From Didymella arachidicola (taxonomy: Eukaryota; Ascomycota; Dothideomycetes; Pleosporales; Didymellaceae), in NCBI GenBank assembly GCA_016630955.3, contig CM049993.1:1674001-1738000 (forward strand): DNA of 64,000 bases. The letters are read 5' to 3'. Below, one piece after another: positions 46,967-57,501 of this stretch (position 1 is its first letter; each line of letters begins with the position of its first letter). A model generated the notes under the pieces. The model saw only the letters and a program-made list of their open reading frames with translations. It was not told the origin of the DNA and ran no database searches. A program made the translations under genes and the position numbers.

Positions 46967-47407
46967 GGTGGGTGTAGAGAGCAGGAAAAGTAAAATGTCA
47001 AGGCCTGTTGAGCTGCATTCAGAGCTGTGTTGTGTGGTGAGCAGGCCCTGTGTATGTTTAGGTCCTGATGAGCTGCATTTTAGAACTGTATTGTGTTTGG
47101 GTGTTTGGGTCTTGTGGAGCTGTGGTTCTTATCCGTGGCTAAGACAACGGTGGTGCGCCACACCCGAGCGCCAGCGATCTGCAAGGATTGGATTCCCAGC
47201 CGCCCTCGATGTTATCGCAACGTCAACATGTCCTCTTCCATAGCGACCATCCGCCCGCCCACGCTCTCTTTCTCTGTGCCCCCGCCGTGATCTGCGGTGC
47301 CATCCCAATCGCCTCACTCGGGACTCGCATGCGCCCAGTCGACCCCAGCGACGAACGTCCTCTGACAAGCTATCAAACAACATCACACGGACTGAGATGC
47401 AGCACGC
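46967..47407. other. Short spacer, nothing recognised
   Basis: The 440 bp between the P450 and the glycosyltransferase-like gene contain a TGAGCTGCATT motif twice (47009-47019 and 47069-47079), a short direct repeat. Nothing else seen. Confidence 0.45.
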
Positions 47408-49543
47408 ATGCTCCAAGCGCGCAAGGACATCCTGCTGATGCAGGGCGGCGTGGTGCGGGGCAGCTTCATCAGCAAGTTCCGCCCGCCGGACGTGGAGCTG
47501 GGCGGGAGAGACGACGACGGCCAGTCCAAGAAAGACGACGACCACCGCTTCAGGCCCGCGCGGCGCGGCGTCTCTCTGCGATGGCGGCGGAAGCGCGTGC
47601 TCGCCGTGCTGCTGGGCCTCGTCGTCGTCTCGGTGGTGATGCACTACACGGGCTCGGCGTCGGGGGCGACGAAGAGCGTGCACGCCAACCCCTTCGCCTA
47701 CACGCCGCCCTCTAGCGACGCTGCCCACGACGCCCCGCGCTGGAACGACCTCAGCGAGCCCACGGGCGCGCCGCCGGGCATGCGCGCCCCGAGCAGCGGC
47801 GAGCCGACGCCGCACTCGTTCGCCGGCGCCTTCAAGTTCTACCGCCTCGCCCGCTCCCTGCGCGGCGCCGCCCACACCGACGGCCACCGCAGCGCGAACC
47901 GCAACGTGCTGTTCGCGGCGGCGAGCCTGCAGAGCGCCGCGACGCTGATCCCGCTGGCCTGCGAGATGGGCCGCCGGGACCGCAACTGGGTGCATCTGGC
48001 GCTGCTGGGGCGCGCCGACATCCCGCTCGACGACGTCCTCGCCCTCAACGGCGTCGACGGCGACGCGTGCCCGGTGCTGTGGCACGACGCCCGCCCGGAC
48101 TACAGCGAGTGGAGCAGCGACGCGAGGGCCGAGGCGAGCGTGCAGTCGGCCCTCACCCACATCCAGAGCTTCCTGCACCCGCAGGTCGCCATTGTCGACG
48201 CCGCCGAGCCCGACGCCTTCTTCTCTGCCGCCGTGCGCAACCGCACCGATGCGTTTGCCCTGCCGCGCATCGAGGTGCCGCGGGGCAGGAGCGACGACCT
48301 GGCCTGGATCACGCGCCTCGACGCCCGCGCCCTCGCCGCCTGGCACGCGCCCGCCGTCGATATCCTCGTCCACGTCCCGCCCGACTCGTCCAGCGTCCTG
48401 CACCTGCTCGCCTCGCTGCAGGCCGCAGACTACGCCGGCCTGGGCTATCCGCGCCTGACCCTCGACCTGCCCGCCTCGCTCGACGCCTCCGTCTCACGCG
48501 CACTCGAGACTTTCGCCTGGCCGCCCAAATCCTCGCCCACGGCCAGCCAGCTCGTCCTCCGCCGCCGCACCCCCCGCCCCGCCACGCAGGACTCGGCCGC
48601 CGTCGCCTTCCTCGAGTCCTTCTACCCCGCCACCCCCGACGCACACGTCCTCGTCCTCGACCCCGCCGCCCAGCTCGCCCCGGTCTACTTCCACTACGTC
48701 AAATACGCGCTGCTGGCGTACCGGCACGCGGCCACGCGTCATGACAGCGTCATGGGCGTCAGTCTCGAACTGCCTGCTTTACTCGTCGATGGGGTGACGC
48801 CTCTCATGCCGCCGCGGGCCGATACGCGTCCTGACTCCAGCCAGGGACCCGTGCCGTTTGCGATGCAGGCCCCGAACGCACACGCCACTCTGTTCTTTGG
48901 AGACAAGTGGGCCGAGTGGCATGATTTCCTTGGCAGGAGAGTGAGCATGAACAAGGGAAAAACCAAGGGCGTGACACGGGTCAAGCTGGTCTCCGAGACC
49001 CTGCCCAGCTGGGCAGAGTACATGCTCGAGTTCCTGCGCGCACGGGGGTATTTCGTCCTCTACCCCGCGACAACGGGCAAGGAGAAGTTGGTCAGCGTGC
49101 ACACCGCGCTCGCAAAAACCCCAGACGAGTTCGCAGCCGACCCCTCGCCCGACGACCCCTTCCTCCGCGCCCCTCCCTCTTCTACACCCAAAACCCAAGA
49201 ACCTCCCCTGCTTAGACACGAACCTATCCACCACATCCTCCCTCTCGACGCCAATCTCCCCGCCCTCCAATTCCTCCCCCAACTCCTCTACAACGGCCGC
49301 AAGGCAGACCCGAGCAGCGTTGCTGTCATCGCCGCCAAGTACAAAAAGCAGTTCATCCAGGATGTGGGTGCGTGCGAGGTGCCCGAGGGAAAGAGGAGGA
49401 GGGTGGTGTCTGGATCGGCCGCGGATTTGTTTTGTTTTGGCGACGAGGGGGTCGAGGAGTGGGAAGACGACGGTAATTCGATAGCTGGGCGGGAGAAGAC
49501 GGGTGCTTCTGCGACTGCTGAGCGTGCTGCTGGACATGTATGA
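47408..49543 (+). CDS. Glycosyltransferase-2-like type II membrane protein
   Basis: A single-exon frame of 711 codons. A basic, acidic-patched N-terminus (about 60 residues) precedes one membrane segment RVLAVLLGLVVVSVVMHY, so the rest should face the Golgi lumen. The body starts FKFYRLARSLRGAA and continues with NRNVLFAAASLQSAATLIPL and RDRNWVHLALLGRADIPLDD. Later blocks are DILVHVPPDSSSVLHLL, HVLVLDPAAQLAPVYFHY and ALLAYRHAA, and the C-terminal part contains AEYMLEFLRARGYF. This pattern matches a family of fungal proteins annotated as glycosyltransferase family 2; donor and acceptor are unknown. The gene is strikingly GC-rich, especially at third positions, between 47.4 and 49.3 kb. Two starts are possible, Met1 and Met11. 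Confidence 0.7.
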   Translation: MLQARKDILLMQGGVVRGSFISKFRPPDVELGGRDDDGQSKKDDDHRFRPARRGVSLRWRRKRVLAVLLGLVVVSVVMHYTGSASGATKSVHANPFAYTPPSSDAAHDAPRWNDLSEPTGAPPGMRAPSSGEPTPHSFAGAFKFYRLARSLRGAAHTDGHRSANRNVLFAAASLQSAATLIPLACEMGRRDRNWVHLALLGRADIPLDDVLALNGVDGDACPVLWHDARPDYSEWSSDARAEASVQSALTHIQSFLHPQVAIVDAAEPDAFFSAAVRNRTDAFALPRIEVPRGRSDDLAWITRLDARALAAWHAPAVDILVHVPPDSSSVLHLLASLQAADYAGLGYPRLTLDLPASLDASVSRALETFAWPPKSSPTASQLVLRRRTPRPATQDSAAVAFLESFYPATPDAHVLVLDPAAQLAPVYFHYVKYALLAYRHAATRHDSVMGVSLELPALLVDGVTPLMPPRADTRPDSSQGPVPFAMQAPNAHATLFFGDKWAEWHDFLGRRVSMNKGKTKGVTRVKLVSETLPSWAEYMLEFLRARGYFVLYPATTGKEKLVSVHTALAKTPDEFAADPSPDDPFLRAPPSSTPKTQEPPLLRHEPIHHILPLDANLPALQFLPQLLYNGRKADPSSVAVIAAKYKKQFIQDVGACEVPEGKRRRVVSGSAADLFCFGDEGVEEWEDDGNSIAGREKTGASATAERAAGHV

Positions 49544-49981
49544 GATGCAATCAACGGTAATGACTGCAATGTTCTTGTCATGCTGGATAAGTGGGAGTAA
49601 TTGCTGTTGGGGCTATAAGCATATGAACTTTCCACCACTCTACCAAGGCTTTTTAATTAAGAAGCGTTATAGAAATCACTATAATCGGCAAATCTTAAGA
49701 TTTTAGTGTAAAGTAGCAATGTTTAGGGTAACGCGAACTAACTTTTAACGTACTACTGTAACCTCTCTTCTTACTAGAAAGCTCAACCACCGCGACTCAT
49801 TTCTAAGTAGCGAGGGAGCGCACGCTTAATTATGCTACTTACAAGAACTGCGACACTTTGTCCATACTATAAAGTAGCCTTGTCTATTCATCCTAGGAGG
49901 TAGGGGGGTAAACATGAATTAGCTTTACAATCTAGCTCCTACCTACTTTAAAACCGCTATTCCTTTTGCTAAGCCCAGGGT
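49544..49981. other. AT-rich border segment
   Basis: Base composition drops sharply after 49550. The sequence to 49975 is rich in TA, TTAA and TTTTA steps and lacks frames. It looks like a decayed repeat, possibly RIP-mutated, but no transposon family can be recognised. Confidence 0.45.
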
Positions 49982-51743
49982 CTAGTCCTCCTCAAACAGC
50001 AAATCCTCTTCCAACGACGGTAGGAAAAACCAATCCATCTTGCCGCGCCGCTCCCACCTGCGGTCTCGCTCCACACCAACATACCCCGTCCTCCGCAGCT
50101 GCAGCTTACTATGCATCATGTACGTCTGGCAGCGATCCGAGTACCCCGTCCGAGCAAGATGCAACGTGAGCCACTCCAGCCTACCCTGCTGCGCATCGGA
50201 AAGCACCTCCGCTATACCGATCGCCGCCGCCGTCGCGCTCTGCTTGTCAAGTTGAGGAGCCGGGATGGTCCCCATGGCGTTTTGCACGAGTTCTGCACTG
50301 TATACGTTGGCTGTACTAGGAATGTGCAGGTAGAGGTCAAGCTTCTTGAGTCGCATGCTCGACAGGACGGCAAGGTGTCCCGCGTCCACCTAGACCGTAG
50401 CGTCAGTATCGAGGCCCGGCATCGTGGGGCTTACTCACATTCTCACCACAGGGTGCGTCCCAACCGAGCCGTTCCATGTTCGGAAAGTTGGCCGCAATCG
50501 CCTCGAGACGCCTCAAGTCGATGTACAGCGCACTGCAGTAGCTACCCATGGCCGGTTGCAGTATGAGCGTGCGCAGACTGGCGCTGTGTTGTTCGATTGC
50601 AGACCACAGCTCATCGATAGCGTACTGCGCTTCCGCAATCTCGAGGTGCTCCAGCGCATCGAGTGACTTGATGAAATCTTGTGCAGCGCCACTAGCACCT
50701 TGGACCGCCCCGAAACGCAGGCTCTTGAGACCCGGCAGTCGCCCCGTGAAAGCCCTGAAGAACACCTCGGGATTATCGCCCCCAAAGTCGAGGCGACGCA
50801 CTCGCGACGCGTCGAGGAATCCTGCCAACATACGACAGTGCTCGTCGTCCCAGAGATACGTCGGACTTTCCCACCACTCGCGTCTGCCCAGGATACTCAG
50901 CTCTTCCAGCCGTGGCAGCCGCAGCCCAGACGAAAAGTCAAGGCGTGGTAGCCTCAGCAGCTCCGTGTCAGGAACCACCTTGGCGTCGCTGAGGCGATGA
51001 CCATCAGGCGCACTCTCGAGCCGCAACGAGCGCACATTGCCACCAGCCGTGAGCGCCCGCGAGACAGCAGGCCAGTCAGAGCGGCATGGTACACCAGCTT
51101 CCCAGCCCTCGACGTACACCGTGTATGTCAACTCGATTAGGAGCGGCGATGACAGAAGCCGCATGTCGATTGTTCGATGTGCGGCTTCCTTTGCGTGCTG
51201 GCGGTCCACAACTACGACACGCAACGCAAGGCCAGGCCAAGTCGCATGGATGAGATCAAACACCGTACTAGGCATGTGGGCGGATGTCTCCCAGCTGCTA
51301 GCATGTAAGTATTTTTTCTTGCATGAGATTCTCACGGCTTCCTACTTGAGCCATTGCAGATTGCCAAACTGAGCGATCTTGCCCAGTAGCATAGTCAGGT
51401 CATCGGATGGCACTTTGTCTTTGACGGTGATGCCGCGGACGTGCCGCGACAGCTCACCACGATCGTCTTGGCGGAGCTGTTCGATGAGGGTCCGGTACGC
51501 TTGTTCTTTCTTGCTGGACTTTGATCCTTGTTCCAGAATAACATGGCGGTATACAAGGGGGACGGCTGCACTGTGTAACGGTTTTGCGACTTGCGCGACC
51601 TGGAGGGTACTTGCTAGAGACACTTCCGCCAGCTCGGAGAAGATCAGGTGGTGGACATCGTTGGGGAGCGAGGTGAGGCTTAAGGCCTGTCCCGCAGTGC
51701 TAGGCGAAACGGGATGAGACAAGTGAGAAGGACAAGTCGGCAT
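49982..51743 (-). CDS. F-box / leucine-rich-repeat-like protein
   Basis: Exons 51743-51346, 51294-50439 and 50389-49982, with introns of 51 and 49 nt (GTAGGA...CAG, GTGAGT...TAG), give 553 residues. The N-terminus carries an F-box-like helix set: SLTSLPNDVHHLIFSEL, then VAQVAKPLHSAAVPLVYRHV. The middle and C-terminal parts show irregular leucine-rich strands (RVRRLDFGG, LPGLKSLRFG, LDALEHLEIA, SLRTLILQ, RLKKLDLYLH), the layout of fungal F-box proteins that recruit substrates to SCF ubiquitin ligases. The substrate is unknown. An acidic tail (SLEEDLLFEED) ends the protein. No lesions are visible although the gene lies beside a transposon island. Confidence 0.72.
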
Positions 51744-52310
51744 CGTGCGAAGAGGTAAGATACTGAGAAAGCTGGATGCTGTGCCCGGGGGTGTGGCTTG
51801 GGTCTAGCTTTATACGCATTCTTCTGAGGCAGCAACAAGTTGACCCGGCGCGGTTCAGTGCCGTACCATCTCTAATCCAGGCAGATATCGATCGAAAAGC
51901 CTCAGGACTCAGGTGCGATACGCCTCAGGCAAGACTTTACCATCACGATCAGGGCGGAGCAAGTTTGCTAGTCTCAGGCTGGAAGTGCTGCGGCGCAGGC
52001 AGTATCAGCGGCCCGAAGAATATATCAAAGGCAGACGCATGTTTCATCTCGGTCTGGTTTCGTGCTCGTATACAAGTACAAGGCTCCAGAAGCGCAAGGC
52101 TGAACCGAACGGCAGGCTGCACCGCCACGACTGCGCCCCGCGCGCGCAGCCTTGTCTCGACGCAGGTACGTCTTGCTTCTTGCTTGTCGAGAGTTTTGAA
52201 TTAAACTCTAGCGAAAGCACATAGCGCAGAAAAGGGGATACAGGTTAGAAATGTTGGTGCTGCGGTGGTTTAGTAAGGGTAAACTTTAAGATCTCTTAAC
52301 GTCCGTACTA
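51744..52310. other. Spacer between F-box-like gene and transposon island
   Basis: A 570-bp region with promoter of the minus-strand gene. A TA at 52309-52310 is the presumed insertion site of the first transposon. Confidence 0.45.
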
Positions 52311-53533
52311 CCGTGTCCGTGCACCGAACGCCCGGAGTCACCGAACGCCCGGTGCAACAACATCTACACCAAATATCAACGCGTAATTGCTCAACCACCA
52401 TGACAGGTATTAAAGAAGCGCTTGCAGAAATTGAAAGCCTAAAGCCTGGCGAAAAACTTGTATATACAACAATTGCAGAAAAACACAGTGTTGATCGCTC
52501 AACGTTAGCGCGCAATCATCAAGGCGTGCAGACGCCCCGACGCGATGTGCCTGCTAATTGCCGGAAACTCACCCAACAACAAGAAGAAGATCTAGTCAAG
52601 TAAATAGAGGAGCTGTCAACGCGTCGCTTACCACATACAAGGCGTATGATACGAAATTTCGCTTCCTCTGTTGCCCAACAGCCCTGCTCCGATAGCTGGG
52701 TCACGCGCTTCCTGCACCGTTACCGCGATCAACTCACCTACCGATGGACCGCCGGTATGGACTCCAATCGCCACAACGCTGAGTCAGAATACAAGTACAA
52801 CCTATACTTTGAGCTTCTACAGCAGAAAATCGCTCAGTACGAGCTAAAGCCTGAGCACACATACAATATGGATGAGGAGGGCTTCGCGATAGGAGTGCTA
52901 GGTAGAACAAAACGGGTGTTTGGCAGGCGTCAATTTGAGAAGAAGGAGGTTAGGCAGGCTCGTCAAGATGGCTCACGTGAGTGGGTGAGCCTCCTAGCTT
53001 GCATCTGCGCCGACGGTACTGCTATTCCTCCAGGCATCGTCTTTGCGTCGAAAAACTCCACCATCCAGAGCCGCTGGGTGGCAGAAAACTAGGCTAGAAA
53101 GCACCTTATCCACGTCACCTCTTCACCCTCAGGATGGACGAACAACGACATAAGATTAGCCTGGCTTGAGCAGGTGTTTGACCGTTACACCAAGCCTAAG
53201 GCGCGAAGAAAGTACCGCCTCTTAATTGTAGACGGCCACGGCAGTCATCTGACGCAGGAGTTTATCGAATACTGTCACCAGGAACGGATTATACTAGCAG
53301 TGTTACCCCCTCACAGTACCCAGACGCTGCAGCCGTTGGACGTAGTCTGCTTCAAACCTCTCGCTTCCAACTACTCCTGCGAACTTGATAACCACCTCCA
53401 GGCGTCCCAAGCTCTCTCCCCACTGTTAAAAGGCGACCTTTTAACCCTATTCTGGCCTGCTTGGGTTGCTACGTTCAGCAAAGATCTTATACTAAAGGCC
53501 TTCACAGCCACCGGTATATCCCCAGTTAACCCC

Positions 53534-54373
53534 CACCGAACATCAACTTTTCTAGGTCAGCGAAAGGTCGATTTTCATCGATTTTTCGTTCAAGCACGAC
53601 TCAAATGCCTTCGTAAATCTGTTTCCCAACGTCCTGTCTTCGCTGCAGGCGTTGTGGCCGGCGCGCTGCCCTGTTTTGTCTTTCAGCTCTTCGCTGAGCT
53701 GAAATCTTTTCAAAATAGCCCGTGCGCCACTTAGTTTTACACGTTCGGTCGAAGGCCACAACCACCGTTAAGACAAGGAGACAGCTTTGCCACTCCCTGT
53801 TCTTACAAGATATGGGCACCTGCCAGGCCTAAACACAAAGGCTCTCCATGCGAAGAGCCACGGCACGATTCGACAGAGCACCGGCTCTCAACACGCAAAC
53901 AAGGCAGCCAGCATGGCCTTACATTCCACGACTTCTAAGAGATAAAGAAGAAGGATGGCCTGGCTCTGCCTTCCTACTACACCTATCTCCTTCGACACAG
54001 GCATGGCCAAGCCTAGTACAAAGGCTCTCCTCGCGCAGAGCCACGGCCTTGATTCGACAGAGCACCGGCTCTCTACACCCACCCTCTCTTCCCTTCTCTC
54101 TCTTACGGCACTTCACTGCCTTTGAACACACACAAGGGATCCACCCTAATGTACACAAACTGCTCAGTCTCCCCAACTGGAGGGGGAGCTGTAGTTCTGG
54201 CATGGTAGCAATACCCGCGTACGCAAGAAATGCTTTCTAAGGTAGTGTGTTAGCACTGTAATTCCATAGCTTAGCACGTCGTATATGCCCTTCGGGAGGC
54301 GAGATGATGGACTTAATCCTCATCAACTAGACGTAAAATGAATACCAACCAACCAACCAACCCAGTTAACCCC
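53534..54373 (+). mobile_element. 840-bp insertion with 13-bp target duplication and CCAA tail
   Basis: CCCAGTTAACCCC occurs at 53521-53533 and 54361-54373, and deleting one copy plus the intervening DNA restores the transposase frame. The right end, just before the second copy, is a tandem (ACCA)n tail (54344-54360). A long target duplication plus a simple-repeat 3' tail is typical of target-primed reverse transcription, as in LINEs and SINEs. The interior has no recognised reverse transcriptase, so it would be a 5'-truncated LINE or a SINE-like unit. It carries an internal duplication (53836-53889 and 54019-54073). Confidence 0.6.
53836..54073 (+). repeat. Internal duplicated motif in the 840-bp insertion
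   Basis: CAAAGGCTCTCC, AGAGCCACGGC and the 23-bp segment starting GATTCGACAGAGC appear together twice, at 53836-53889 and 54019-54073. Each copy contains GGCTCT and AGAGCC, so it can fold into a small stem. Confidence 0.7.
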
Positions 54374-55161
54374 GACGTTATCCTTGATAGATTCCGCCAC
54401 GCATCCCCTGACAACTCAGGATCAGTCTCCTCTAGCTCTACAGCTTATTCTGCAGAGGATTGGCTTAAAGCTTGCACTACACTTCAAGCAGAGGTGAAGG
54501 ATCACCGCAGTGCAGGTGCGCGGAAGCTAGGTCAAACTATCCACCATTTATCATCCCAAGTTGAGTTACTTCAAGCTGAAATTGATGGCCTGCGGCAGGA
54601 GCTATACCGAAAGCAGAAGCGTCAGACGCAACCCAACAGGCAATTAGACCTGCAACAGCACCATGAGTACCGTGGAGGTGCAATGATGTGGTCTCCTCGC
54701 GCCTTCCGGAAGGCGCGAGCTCGCATGGCTATTCAAGAACAAGAGAGGCGTGAGGAGGAGCTAAAGAAGGGGGAGATGAAGGAGTTAGCCGCTGCTAATA
54801 AGCTCTACAACGAAAAGATTGCTGAAGAAAAGCGTCAACAGCGGGCGAGGGAGAAGGCAGTGAGAGACCAGGCTAAGGCAGAGGAGCGAGCAGCTATAGA
54901 GGAACGCAAGGCTGAAAGAGCGCGTCAAAAGGCAGCTCGCGACGCTGAAAAAGCTGTTAAACTATCCCAAAGAGGCAATTGCACAACCTTAAAAGTAATT
55001 GCAGCTAAAACAAAGCCTGCGCGTCGTGCAGTAGGTGCTCGTAGTCATCCTAAGCCTGCGACGCCTACTCTACCACGCGCCACTGTCACCACAAGAAGCG
55101 GCCGCACCGCCACAAAATATAAGTAACTTTGTATGAGAAAATTTGTTGTATAGGCCTGTAG

Positions 55162-55346
55162 AGTACTCCACCAAAAGATCTCACGATAATAGCCATTGTA
55201 CGTGGCTCTACAGCCTCAATTCTGTGGTTGCACTCAATGCGCGCCGACGCTCAACGCGCGCCTTGGCACCTCACAGGAAACACAAAAATGAGGCTATAGA
55301 GCCACCTACAATAGCTATTATCACAAGATCTTGTAGTGGAGTAGTA
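55162..55346. repeat. Inverted arms marking tail-to-tail junction of two elements
   Basis: The 57-bp arm 55162-55218 pairs with 55289-55346 (about 80-85 % inverted identity; shared blocks include GATAATAGC and TGGCTCTA). Between them lies the 32-bp TIR of element 2 (55229-55260). The arms are best read as the homologous 3' untranslated ends of elements 1 and 2. Confidence 0.7.
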
Positions 55347-57331
55347 TAGTGATGCTTGCGATTAATTTGGCTTATTTGTATTTACTTGGAAGCCTGACGT
55401 TGCGGCCGCGCGACGTCGTGATTGGTGTAGGGGATAAGGTGACGTCCGCGACGTTACCACCACCTATAGCATTACTAACACGTTTCTGACGCTTCTGCTT
55501 CTGTGTAAGTGCTGTTAAAGCTTTACGCTTACCCTTTTGGGATAATTATATAGCTTTAGTAGCGTTGTAAGCCTCTTTCTGACGCTGTTTTTCAGCTGCC
55601 TGTTCAGCCTTCTCCTTTACATGGGCTGCCTTAGCTGCTGCTGCGGCCTCACGCTTCTCCTGAGCTATCTTCTCATTGTATAGCTTATTGGTAGCCCTAA
55701 GCTTCTTCATCTCACTCTTTTGGAGTTGTTGTTCAAGCTTCTAACGCTCATAGACTTGTTGACGGTACTGTGACTCCCTGACCTTTCTTGGGGACCAAAA
55801 GATCGAGCCACCGTGATACTCCTTACGTTGTTGGAGACTTAGGGGCTTGCCACGCTTCTTGTGCTTCTTTTGATCTAGTATGTGCTGCTGGAGTCCCTCG
55901 TTTTGGTGTGTAAGAAGATTGACACGGGCTGAAAGTGTGTGAATTGCTTCAACAAGCCGGTGTACGTCTTTATTCTGGTGATCCTTGACCTGCTCATTGA
56001 CTATACGTCTCATCTTCCTCCAATCAGACGCGCTGAGTACTGACGTTGAGCTCTCTCGTGAGCCTTGGTCGTTGGAGGTAGTGTTGTCGAACCTTTTGAG
56101 TATAACAGAGGGGTCAGGGGGCCATATACCAGTGATTTTGAAGGAGTTGATTATAGTAGTTTCCTTGAATGAGGACTGCCACGCCTTCCAGAATAGGGGG
56201 AAGAAGTCTCCCTTCTTTATAGCTGATAGCCCCTGGCTTATTTCAAGGAAAGCTGTGAGCTCGTTGGAGTAAGCCTGTGAGAGAGGCTTAATCAAGCACA
56301 CGTCAAGCGGCTGCAACGTGTGGGTTGAATGGGGAGGAAAGATAGCCAGGAGTATCTTGTTCTTGTGACAATAGTCAATAAAAGCAGGTGTTGTATGTGA
56401 CCCGTGCCCGTCCAGTATAAGTACCCGGTACTGACGTCGAGCTTTGTGCTTGGTGTAGCGATCAAACACCTGTTCCAACCAAGCAAGGCCAATATCGTCG
56501 TTCGTCCAGCCGGATGGAGATGAGCTGACTAATATTGAGTGTTCCCCTGGCTTGATTTCCTCCACCCAACTTGATTGTATATCATTGCTGGCCGACGTGT
56601 AGATGAGGCTTGGCGGCAACGCTGATCCATCGGCACACACACACGCTAGGAGGGTTATCCACTCACGAGAGCCATCTTGTATAGCTTCTCTGACCCTCTT
56701 TTTAACCCACATCTGCTTACTGAACACCCGTTTTGAACGACCTGTGACGCCAATCAAGAAGCCCTTCTCATCTATATTGTATGTGTGCCGTGGCTCAACG
56801 TCGTACTCGGCGAATTTGGAGTGTAGAAGATCAAAGTAGAGGCTATACTTAGCCCCTGAGTCAGCTTGGTGACGATTGCGATCCATGCTGGTTGTCCACT
56901 TAGAGACTAGTTGCTCAGGGTGACGGTGGAGGAAGCGGGTAACCTAGCCTTCGGAGACAGGTTTTTGAGCAATCTAGGACGCGTATTTTTGTACAAGAGA
57001 CCTTCTAGGAGGCAGACCTCGCTCTGTTAGCTCTTGTATGTGATGTATAAGCTGCTTCTCTTGTTGTGGGGTGAGTTTTCGTCGTTCTATTGACGCGGCT
57101 TTGCGGGGTTGTGAAAGGCGTTGGTGCCTCCGCGTCAAAGTTGAGCGTACAACACCATGTTTTTCAGCTATCTTTGTATATATTAATTCCTCGCCAGGCT
57201 GTAGGGCGTTAATCTCAGCAAGCGCGTCATCAATTGGAGCCATAGGTGTAGTGTTGTGTTGTGAAGAAGTTATCGCGTTTTTGGGTTATCCGCGCGTTGA
57301 GCGTCGGCGCGCATTGAGTGCACGGACACGG
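55229..57331 (-). mobile_element. Pogo/Fot1-like element 2
   Basis: A perfect 32-bp inverted repeat (55229-55260 and 57291-57322; starts TGCACTCAATGCGCGCC) brackets a transposase gene. The outer right end reads ...GTGCACGGACACGG followed by TA (57332-57333). This is the same terminal string, CCGTGTCCGTGCAC, as the left end of element 1. On the left the outermost bases before TGCACTC are absent and replaced by element 1 sequence. Confidence 0.75.
55372..57243 (-). pseudogene. Pogo/Fot1-like DDE transposase with four stops
   Basis: It starts MAPIDDALAEINALQPGEEL (psq-like HTH). The DDE_1 core contains YNIDEKGFLIGVTG, VLILDGHGSH and HSTHTLQPLDVCL, with a Lys/Gln-rich coiled-coil tail ending LPSKYK. 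The whole 623-codon frame is collinear with the element 1 transposase and needs no frameshift. It is interrupted by TAG at 56974, TAG at 56944 (a position where GWVTRF or SWVTRF is expected, so Trp lost), TAG at 55741 and TAA at 55546. The catalytic third between 56886 and 55744 (381 codons) is intact. Confidence 0.82.
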
Positions 57332-57501
57332 TATGGGTGCTTTTCAGAATACCTGGTGCACACGTGAGTTAGCGTTCCTGCAGGATGCCGAGGGACTAGA
57401 CGTCCACCCACACGCTCATTTTGGCCTGTAGTGACGACAAACTAACTCTCTGAGCCTTGTGCGATTCTTGTGACAAAATATAGATAGTTCCTGATGTTGT
57501 G

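Larger units (their letters stand above)
52400..55126 (+). pseudogene. Pogo/Fot1-like DDE transposase, interrupted
   Basis: Starts MTGIKEALAEIESLKPG, an N-terminal psq-type helix-turn-helix, followed by a CENP-B-like region (SWVTRFLHRYRDQL). The DDE_1 catalytic core shows YNMDEEGFAIGVLG (first Asp), LLIVDGHGSH (second Asp) and HSTQTLQPLDVVCF (third). In-frame stops occur at 52601 (TAA) and 53090 (TAG), without frameshift. At GISPVNP the gene is split by an 840-bp insertion and resumes at 54361 with NPDVILDRFRHAS. The C-terminus is a long basic/acidic coiled coil (EEKRQQRAREKAVRDQAKAE) ending SGRTATKYK. It is closely related to the transposase of element 2. It is not functional. Confidence 0.82.
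52311..55228 (+). mobile_element. Pogo/Fot1-like element 1, broken, 3' end lost
   Basis: It begins CCGTGTCCGTGCACCGAACG just after a TA dinucleotide. Inside the first 60 bp an ACCGAACGCCCGG string occurs twice. It carries a transposase gene with two stops and an 840-bp secondary insertion. Its 3' untranslated part (55162-55218) is homologous, in inverted orientation, to that of element 2. Its own 3' terminal inverted repeat is missing: the sequence passes directly into the TIR of element 2 near 55229. Confidence 0.75.

Noticed and set aside
47129..48403. 424-codon minus-strand open frame
   Set aside because: Antisense shadow of the GC-rich glycosyltransferase gene; Arg/Gly/Val-rich and repetitive, no motif. 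GC-rich genes commonly leave such frames.
52313..52399. Upstream extension of the element 1 transposase frame
   Set aside because: The frame is open, but the region is the terminal inverted repeat; the Met at 52400 aligns with the start of the element 2 transposase.
55162..55346. A 185-bp MITE with about 57-bp inverted repeats
   Set aside because: The arms lie directly after the two transposase stop codons and the loop is the TIR of element 2. They are better explained as homologous 3' ends of two elements joined tail to tail.
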